Positions 59,166-64,000 of a stretch of 64,000 bases of DNA are shown piece by piece. The first letter of the stretch is position 1. The number at the start of each line of letters is the position of its first letter. Source of the stretch: Mucilaginibacter pineti (GTDB lineage Bacteria; Bacteroidota; Bacteroidia; Sphingobacteriales; Sphingobacteriaceae); NCBI RefSeq assembly GCF_900101875.1, contig NZ_FNAI01000009.1, positions 186,001 to 250,000 of the forward strand, written 5' to 3'. The position numbers and the translations under genes were made by a program. The notes beneath the pieces were generated by a model, which did no database searches, was not told the origin of the DNA, and saw only the letters and a program-made list of their open reading frames with translations.

Positions 59166-59279
59166 AGGCACGTATTACAGATTTAAAAAATAGCCCGAAA
59201 GGCATGTGATTTTTCATCTATAATTTGCACCTTTGCAAACTAATAAAGGATTTGCCTTTTCGAGGCCCGTCCGCCAACC

Positions 59280-59351
59280 GGTCCCGTAGTTCAACGGATA
59301 GAATAGGAGTTTCCTAAACTCTAGATATGAGTTCGATTCTCGTCGGGACCA
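59280..59351 (+). tRNA. tRNA-Arg (anticodon CCU)
   Basis: The acceptor arms GGTCCCG and CGGGACC pair fully. The D arm is GTTC/GAAT and the anticodon arm is GGAGT/ACTCT with loop TTCCTAA, giving anticodon CCU. The T arm is ATGAG/CTCGT with loop TTCGATT. The discriminator is A, and CCA is not encoded. It reads AGG codons. Its 3' end is a potential attachment site: a degenerate copy of GAGTTCGA..GGGACCAC lies at 60740-60768. Confidence 0.95.
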
Positions 59352-59392
59352 CAAAATGACCCACCGTATGCCAAGCATGGGAATAAAATTGA

Positions 59393-59426
59393 AAAGCCTT
59401 TAGATGAAAATCTGGAGGCTTTTTTG
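59393..59426 (+). terminator. Terminator after tRNA-Arg
   Basis: AAGCCTTTAGAT and ATCTGGAGGCTT pair with two mismatches around GAAA and run into T residues, a normal tRNA transcript terminator. A decayed look-alike (GATGGAAATCTGAAGGCTTTT) is at about 61218-61241. Confidence 0.7.
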
Positions 59427-59562
59427 TTGTCGTATTCAAAGCGATATTAATTACCTTAGCTACAGCTATGAAACATATTATTCTGTTTTAACTTTTGAAA
59501 AAACATTACTTAGCAATCGTAGCGAGACACCCGACAAATTTTGAACCGACACATTACTGCAA

Positions 59563-60141
59563 ATGAATGCCGACATATTTTTTCAAAAGATTAGGACCTA
59601 TCACAACATTTCTCAACAAGCAGAATTGGCGTGGACCAATCTTTTACGTCTGAAAAAATACAATAAACACGACCACTTTGTAACTATTGGACAATACCCC
59701 AAAAAAATTGGTTTTGTGATTAAAGGACTTTTCTCTCAAAACTACATCAATGACGACGGAAATACGGTTATTAAATATTTCTTTCCGGAGCAAAGAATGG
59801 CAGCTTCATTAAGTGCGATGTTGGCTAACAAAGCCAGTGAATTTTATATCACTGCCATTGAAGACACAACCGTGTTGGAATATGATTTTTTTGAATTCAA
59901 AAAACTATTTCCCACTTATCCAGACCTTGCATTATTTTATATCGCCTACAACGATTTGCATTGGATAATAGAAAAAGAGCCTTTGGAAATTTCAATAAGA
60001 ATTGAAACATCTGCCAAACGCTATGACGACTTTCTTAAAAAATATCCTGCTCTTCTAAAGCGACTAAAAAAGCATCACATTGCTTCTTACTTAGGCATTA
60101 CGCCAACGCAGTTGAGCAGAATTTTTCTCATCAATAAATAA
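59563..60141 (+). CDS. Crp/Fnr-family transcriptional regulator
   Basis: This 192-residue protein has an N-terminal cyclic-nucleotide-binding-like beta-roll (HDHFVTIGQYPKKIGFVIKG, then NDDGNTVIKYFFPEQRMAAS) and a C-terminal helix-turn-helix (HHIASYLGITPTQLSRIFLI). The phosphate-binding signature of true cAMP sensors is absent, as is usual in this Bacteroidota group. It lies just downstream of tRNA-Arg and 75 bp before a VOC-family gene that it may control. Codon use is AT-richer by eye than in the housekeeping genes. Confidence 0.88.
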   Translation: MNADIFFQKIRTYHNISQQAELAWTNLLRLKKYNKHDHFVTIGQYPKKIGFVIKGLFSQNYINDDGNTVIKYFFPEQRMAASLSAMLANKASEFYITAIEDTTVLEYDFFEFKKLFPTYPDLALFYIAYNDLHWIIEKEPLEISIRIETSAKRYDDFLKKYPALLKRLKKHHIASYLGITPTQLSRIFLINK

Positions 60142-60171
60142 TTCCATTTTCTCAACATATGTAAAAGTTTA

Positions 60172-60195
60172 GGGGAAATAATTCCCTCATCTTTG
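60172..60195 (+). promoter_or_regulatory. Palindrome and -7-like box before the VOC gene
   Basis: GGGGAAATAATTCCCT has inverted GGGAA/TTCCC arms at 60172-60187 and abuts CATCTTTG, a near match to the -7 box, at 60188-60195. It may be an operator for the adjacent Crp/Fnr-type regulator. Confidence 0.4.
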
Positions 60196-60216
60196 TTTCA
60201 TTAATTAATAAAAAAA

Positions 60217-60624
60217 ATGGCAAAGAAAATTTTTATTAATCTGCCTGTTGCAGATTTACAAAAGGCAACGACCTTTTACACAGAGATCGGGTTTACAAAT
60301 AATCCGCAATTTACAGATGAAACGGCAGCTTGTATGGTACTGACCGATGAAATTTATGTGATGCTTTTAACGCATCTTAAATTTAAGGAATTTACAAAAA
60401 AAGAAATTGGCAATGCTTTCACAACGGCATCAGTTATTAACTCTTTATCAGTAGACGGCGAAGATGAAGTAAACACAATGGCAGAGAAAGCGCTTTCGGC
60501 AGGCGGTAAAGAAACTAACGCCCCCAAAGACTATGGCTTTATGCAGCAACGAAGTTTTCAGGACTTAGATGGGCATCTTTGGGAAGTGCTTTATATGGAT
60601 GTAACAAAATTTCCTACTGAGTAA
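60217..60624 (+). CDS. VOC-family (glyoxalase-like) protein
   Basis: This 135-residue protein has the fold markers KIFINLPVADLQKATTFYTE, MVLTDEIYVMLLTH, and a C-terminal FQDLDGHLWEVLYMD. This subgroup is often annotated as a glyoxalase or extradiol-dioxygenase-like protein without known activity. It lies downstream of a Crp/Fnr-type regulator and before the tRNA 3'-end-like remnant at 60740-60768. Confidence 0.88.
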   Translation: MAKKIFINLPVADLQKATTFYTEIGFTNNPQFTDETAACMVLTDEIYVMLLTHLKFKEFTKKEIGNAFTTASVINSLSVDGEDEVNTMAEKALSAGGKETNAPKDYGFMQQRSFQDLDGHLWEVLYMDVTKFPTE

Positions 60625-60739
60625 TTTCCTAAGCTTAAACCTTATCTAAAATGACACACTGAGAAGGAATTAGCCATATCGCCGGTCTAATCTTTAATTA
60701 TTATCCAAACCCGCTGCATTGTGCAAATCACGCATAAAA

Positions 60740-60768
60740 GAGTTCGAGTTTTGTAGTATAGGGACCAC
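60740..60768 (+). repeat. Degenerate copy of the tRNA-Arg 3' end
   Basis: GAGTTCGA at 60740-60747 and GGGACCAC at 60761-60768 repeat the T-arm start and acceptor end of tRNA-Arg (59329-59336 and 59346-59353), with a 13-base instead of 9-base spacer. This resembles an attachment-site remnant, but no integrase is present. Confidence 0.4.
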
Positions 60769-60772
60769 TTAT

Positions 60773-60806
60773 AACGCTCTTTTCATGAACGAAAAGGGCG
60801 TTTTTT
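60773..60806 (+). terminator. Strong hairpin terminator in the gene-poor stretch
   Basis: AACGCTCTTTTC and GAAAAGGGCGTT pair with one mismatch around ATGAAC and run into six T. It lies just after the tRNA-end remnant and ends no recognised gene. Confidence 0.7.
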
Positions 60807-61357
60807 GCGTAATGGGTAAAGTAATAGGGCAGATTTTATTGACGGTTAATGAGGGTAAAACCAGCAGATTTGAAGCTAAAAGATGATTTAGCCGTTTACG
60901 AATAGGATCTGACTGATGCCAAGATAATGAGCTTTGATGACCACTTTACCCATCATCAAAACAGGTAAAATTATCTTTAAATCATCCTCATTTAAGAAAT
61001 TGTTGAGTTAATTAAGAATAATAATAGATCAAATTAAACCGCTGCTTATTAATTTAGATTTAAACCGAAAGGAGAAATCTCCGGAGCGAATCGAGCAATT
61101 TAAGTGTCGAAAGCTCACACGAGCGCAACGAACTACCCTTTAAATAACCTCCCCCGATCATTTCTTAAGCCGCGGCATGACTAAAATCGCTTAAAATGAA
61201 ACGCCTGTATTAAAGCGATGGATGGAAATCTGAAGGCTTTTCAATAACCCTTTTTCAAACCAATATTCTGTTAAAATTTCATCTAAATAAAGCCCTTTGT
61301 ATTGCATTAGCCTGCTTTTGGCAACGATGGCAAGACGACACCCAAGAAAAACAAACA

Positions 61358-61714
61358 TTACTTCCCGGTAATTTTCTTCCGGTGTACAATTCCCCAACCT
61401 GAAAGTTCGCTGATGATGGTTTGCAGCGTATTGCCATGCTCCGTCAATTCATATTCAACAGTTATGGGTTGAGTAGCTAAAACGGTCCGGGTGACCAGCT
61501 GGTTGAGTTCCAGTTCCTTCAATTCTTTGCTCAGCATTCTGTTGGAAACTCCTTCAACATCATTCAAAATATCAGAAAATCTTCTTTTGCCGTAGCAACA
61601 AATCGACGAGATAATAGCGATTTTCCATTTTCCGTTCAACGCGTCCATGGCATCCTGAACGGATCTCATCCTTTTCTTTTGTTCTTGTTGGAACTCTGTT
61701 ATTGCACACCTCAT
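61358..61714 (-). CDS. HxlR-family transcriptional regulator
   Basis: This 118-residue winged-helix protein has the HxlR pattern (AMDALNGKWKIAIISSICCY, RRFSDILNDVEGVSNRMLSK, ELKELELNQLVTRTV) and a Cys pair (SICCYGK) that could sense oxidants or electrophiles. It is divergent from a short-chain dehydrogenase with a 105-bp shared control region containing an AAAGTTA/TAACTTT palindrome. It probably controls the SDR and possibly its own gene. Confidence 0.92.
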   Translation of the reverse strand: MRCAITEFQQEQKKRMRSVQDAMDALNGKWKIAIISSICCYGKRRFSDILNDVEGVSNRMLSKELKELELNQLVTRTVLATQPITVEYELTEHGNTLQTIISELSGWGIVHRKKITGK

Positions 61715-61757
61715 AATGTTACTTAGTTACACCGATGTTACTGTTATTTATCAGTAC

Positions 61758-61793
61758 AAAGTTACTAAAAATAACTTTAGTGGTATACCTTTG
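61758..61793 (+). promoter_or_regulatory. HxlR-type operator and SDR promoter
   Basis: AAAGTTA and TAACTTT are exact inverted arms with a 7-nt centre (61758-61778). Extra GTTACT words lie upstream at 61719 and 61737. The -7 box TACCTTTG is at 61786-61793, so a bound regulator would block polymerase at the -33 region. Confidence 0.6.
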
Positions 61794-61819
61794 TTGCTCA
61801 ATCTTAAGAAAAAGAAATA

Positions 61820-62572
61820 ATGAGTAAACTAAAAAATAAAGTAGCCGTAATCACAGGCGGCAACAGCGGTATCGGGTTTGGTATTGCTGAAGCATTTAAA
61901 AATGAAGGTGCTAAAGGAGTTATTGTCGGCAGAAATCAGGAAACTTTAGATAGTGCTGTGGCTCAGCTTGGCGATAATTTTATAGCCATAAAGGCCGATG
62001 TAACCAACCTTGCCGACCTGGGCAGCGTGTTTGCGGTAACAGCTGAAAAATTTGGTAAAATAGACGTGGTTGTAGCCAATGCGGGCGCTGGAACTGTAGG
62101 AACTGTGGCAAGTTTAAGCGAAGCCGAGTTTGACAAGACAATTGATTTAAATCTGAAAAGTGTTTACTTCACTGTTCATAAAGCACTGCCCTATATGAAT
62201 GATGGTGGCTCTATTATTCTTATCGGGTCAAATGCAGCACATCGTGCATATCCGAATTTTACGCTTTATGGTGCTGCAAAAGCGGCTGTGATCTTTTTTG
62301 CGAAAGCATTTTCAAGCGACCTTTTAGGTAGAAAAATCAGGGCAAATGTAATAACACCAGGTACAACAGATACACCAGCATTTGAACAGTTCGTTCCCGC
62401 AGAACAAATTGAAGCGATAAAAAAACACTTTGCAGGTGAAATGCCGATAGGCAGGATCGGGCAACCAGCTGACATTGGCAAAACTGCGGTTTTCCTGGCT
62501 TCTGATGATTCTTCATTTATGCTTGGTGCTGAACTTCTTGTTGATGGTGGTATGACCTATTTGGCTAAATAA
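61820..62572 (+). CDS. Short-chain dehydrogenase/reductase (SDR)
   Basis: This 250-residue NAD(P)-dependent oxidoreductase has the dinucleotide motif VITGGNSGIGFGIAEAF, NAG in VVANAGAG, the catalytic Ser in ILIGSN, Tyr and Lys in YGAAKAA, and the C-terminal SFMLGAELLVDGGMT. It is a classical cytoplasmic SDR with all active-site residues. The substrate is unknown. It is divergent from an HxlR regulator and 16 bp before a second NAD(P)-binding gene, so a two-gene redox operon is likely. Confidence 0.93.
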   Translation: MSKLKNKVAVITGGNSGIGFGIAEAFKNEGAKGVIVGRNQETLDSAVAQLGDNFIAIKADVTNLADLGSVFAVTAEKFGKIDVVVANAGAGTVGTVASLSEAEFDKTIDLNLKSVYFTVHKALPYMNDGGSIILIGSNAAHRAYPNFTLYGAAKAAVIFFAKAFSSDLLGRKIRANVITPGTTDTPAFEQFVPAEQIEAIKKHFAGEMPIGRIGQPADIGKTAVFLASDDSSFMLGAELLVDGGMTYLAK

Positions 62573-62588
62573 TTAAAATAATTTCAAA

Positions 62589-63212
62589 ATGATTAATTCA
62601 GAAAATAAAGCAGCAAGCTACGCAATTATCGGCTTTGGCAAGATCGGCCAGGCTTTGGCCAGGGCGTTTGCCCGCAATGGCATCGAAGTATCTGTTGCAA
62701 CCACACGCGACCCGGAAAGCTTTGCATCCGATGCCGCCGCGATTGGCCGCGGGATCATTCCCACAACACTGGCCGAAGCCGTCAAGGCAGACGTCATCTT
62801 TTTGGCTGTGCGTTTTGAATCGCACACGGATGTCGCGAAGGCGCTACCCAACTGGCAGGGGAAGATCATCGTAGATGTGACTAATGCCTACGGCGTGCCC
62901 CCTGAGAAAATGGGAGGACTGCCTTCTGCAAAGTTCGTAGCGCAGGCTTTCACTGGTGGAAAACTGGTTAAGGGCTTCAACCATTTGGGCGCTGCCATTC
63001 TTAACCAGGATCCGGCCGTACATGGTGGCAGGAGAGTGGTGTTCCTGGCGAGCGACGATGAAGGCGCAGTAGCTGAGATTGGTGCGCTTGCGGAAAATCT
63101 CGGTTTCGCGCCAGTCAAACTTGGCAGCCTTTCGGAAGGCGGACTGCTTGTGCAGGCGCACGGAAATACCTGGGGCAAACTCATCTTTCAGGACCTGGTC
63201 AAGTTCGACTGA
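62589..63212 (+). CDS. NAD(P)-binding F420-oxidoreductase-like protein
   Basis: This 207-residue protein has a Rossmann start YAIIGFGKIGQALARAFARN and the RDPESFAS loop expected for NADP, followed by FLAVRFESHTDVAKALPNW, VDVTNAYGVPP and FNHLGAAILNQDP. This is the NADPH-dependent F420 reductase-like family (PF03807), whose bacterial members act with unknown partners. A hand count of 62701-62760 gives 39 of 60 G+C (65 percent) against 25 of 60 in the SDR at 61861-61920, with CGC and GCC codons frequent, suggesting recent transfer. Confidence 0.85.
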   Translation: MINSENKAASYAIIGFGKIGQALARAFARNGIEVSVATTRDPESFASDAAAIGRGIIPTTLAEAVKADVIFLAVRFESHTDVAKALPNWQGKIIVDVTNAYGVPPEKMGGLPSAKFVAQAFTGGKLVKGFNHLGAAILNQDPAVHGGRRVVFLASDDEGAVAEIGALAENLGFAPVKLGSLSEGGLLVQAHGNTWGKLIFQDLVKFD

Positions 63213-63247
63213 TGAATTGTGATCGTAAACAAGTATAAATTTCTTTC

Positions 63248-63280
63248 AAATCCCTGTTTCTTCCGGAAGCAGGGATTTTT
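63248..63280 (+). terminator. Terminator after the SDR operon
   Basis: AATCCCTG and CAGGGATT pair around a GC-containing loop with an inner CTTCCGGAAG hairpin and are followed by T residues. Confidence 0.75.
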
Positions 63281-63379
63281 GTTGAGCATGTGAACTTGTG
63301 GCAAACCCCGCACCTCATTAATTTTTTAGTCTTTTATCGGGCAGCTTAAGTAAATTGCGAATAATTATATACTTGAACG

Positions 63380-63967
63380 ATGTCCAATTTTGAAGCGTTT
63401 TTCGATTACATCCAGGAAATATCAGGTAAACTGCTTTCAGCCGATGATAAGCATTTGTTGATGGCACATTTCAAACCCAAAAAACTTCGAAAACGGCAAT
63501 ACTTTTTACAGGAAGGGGATGTATGCAAATATATTGGGTTTATTGTAAAAGGATCTGCCAGAACCTTTACGGTAGATGAAAAAGGGCATGAACATATCCT
63601 GAAATTATCTTTGGAAAATTGGTGGCTGGCCGATTTTGAAAGCTTTTACCTGTTAACGCCAAGTCGCTTTAATATTGAAGCGCTGGAAGATCTGGAAGTT
63701 CTGCAATCAACCAATGCTCAAATTGAGGAGTTTCTTAAGCATATACCTGCCTTTTCAGCGATGGCGAACGTAATCAGTCAAAATTACACCATTGCAAACC
63801 AAAAAAGAGTGCAGGCTGCTATGAGTTATACAGCCGAAGAGCGTTACGAGGATTTGATCAGCAATTATCCGCATTTTTTAAAGCGATTCTCACAAAACAT
63901 GATCGCTTCTTATCTGGGCTTATCCCCCGAAACTTTGAGCAGGATACGGAAAAACTCTCTTAAATAG
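63380..63967 (+). CDS. Crp/Fnr-family transcriptional regulator
   Basis: This 195-residue protein has a beta-roll sensor domain (KKLRKRQYFLQEGDVCKYIG, VKGSARTFTVDEKGHEHILK) and a C-terminal helix-turn-helix (NMIASYLGLSPETLSRIRKN). It is related to the regulator at 59563-60141 in order and length, but the sequences differ along their length, so they are not recent duplicates. It is monocistronic in the window, and its target genes may lie to the right. Confidence 0.9.
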   Translation: MSNFEAFFDYIQEISGKLLSADDKHLLMAHFKPKKLRKRQYFLQEGDVCKYIGFIVKGSARTFTVDEKGHEHILKLSLENWWLADFESFYLLTPSRFNIEALEDLEVLQSTNAQIEEFLKHIPAFSAMANVISQNYTIANQKRVQAAMSYTAEERYEDLISNYPHFLKRFSQNMIASYLGLSPETLSRIRKNSLK

Positions 63968-64000
63968 ATCTTACAAAGATTGCCGCTTCAGCCTCCCCAT

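Larger units (their letters stand above)
60625..61357. other. Gene-poor stretch with tRNA-end remnant and decayed sequence
   Basis: This 733-bp gap contains the tRNA-Arg 3'-end-like remnant at 60740-60768, a strong hairpin at 60773-60806 and a small GGAGAAATCTCC hairpin near 61070-61081. Short broken frames around 60860-60960 (KLKDDLAVYE then DLTDAKIMSFDDHF across a stop) suggest a decayed gene. The family was not recognised and no intact gene is supported. Confidence 0.45.

Noticed and set aside
61218..61241. Second copy of the tRNA-Arg terminator marking a larger island end
   Set aside because: The match to 59406-59426 is only about 20 bases with several mismatches, too weak to claim as a boundary.
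61191..61397. 68-residue minus-strand frame overlapping the HxlR gene end
   Set aside because: It overlaps the regulator by 40 bp in another frame, has no recognised family and lies in decayed-looking sequence; it could be a remnant but is not supported as a gene.

Overview
The window looks like a chromosomal segment from a Bacteroidota bacterium of the Sphingobacteriaceae, most likely Mucilaginibacter or a close relative. This is inferred from gene content (SusC/SusD pair, OMP_b-brl-type receptor, HYC_CC_PP family protein, many outer-membrane beta-barrels and lipoproteins), from TAnnTTTG-type -7 promoter boxes with TTG about 20 nt upstream, and from the dispersed palindromic repeats. No phage, complete insertion sequence or CRISPR array was seen.

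Layout. 0.4-7 kb: acyl-CoA dehydrogenase, a TlpA-like thioredoxin protein, a secreted GHL10-type glycosidase and an anchored coiled-coil protein. 6.3-8.1 kb (minus): a putative metal operon (HYC_CC_PP protein, HMA-domain protein, beta-barrel). 8.5-12.8 kb (minus): OmpA lipoprotein, then a four-gene unit of small secreted protein, outer-membrane protein, response regulator and histidine kinase. 13-17.7 kb: divergent ApbE, prfA, LpxH-like hydrolase, OB-fold-like protein and beta-barrel. 18-24.3 kb: prolyl oligopeptidase, SGNH hydrolase, Tex. 24.4-30.6 kb: ligase-associated Lhr-type helicase, lipoprotein, a five-PAS protein that ends after its histidine-box region, and a deoxynucleotidase. 30.7-36.6 kb: rpsP-rimM and trmD, rplS, separated by about 3.4 kb carrying a MITE-like element, a DinB protein, a tandemly duplicated membrane-protein/XRE cassette and a VOC protein. 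37-42 kb: lmo0937-type small protein, Ku, murF, recQ. 42.3-48.5 kb: DoxX-like protein, M14 carboxypeptidase, TonB-type receptor. 48.9-51.2 kb (minus): padR-pspC operon. 51.4-59.2 kb: SusC/SusD, LD-carboxypeptidase, metG. 59.3-64 kb: tRNA-Arg(CCU) followed by a regulator-rich region (two Crp/Fnr proteins, a VOC protein, divergent HxlR/SDR, a GC-rich NAD(P)-binding protein) that looks like accessory DNA.

The most unusual signal is repeat biology. At least five dispersed palindromic or quasi-periodic repeat families occupy most intergenic gaps and are nested in each other. One 235-bp element with inverted ends interrupts another repeat with a clean 12-bp target duplication, and a similar uninterrupted copy of the target is in the same window. 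Repeat sequence has also entered coding regions in frame: about 60 residues in the Lhr-type helicase and two short inserts in MurF. A second candidate is the small membrane-protein/XRE cassette, whose upstream region has a 24-bp perfect palindrome and four alternating GTAAA/TTTAC half-sites at 10-11 bp spacing. Functions are assigned by motif recognition only, and no database search was run.
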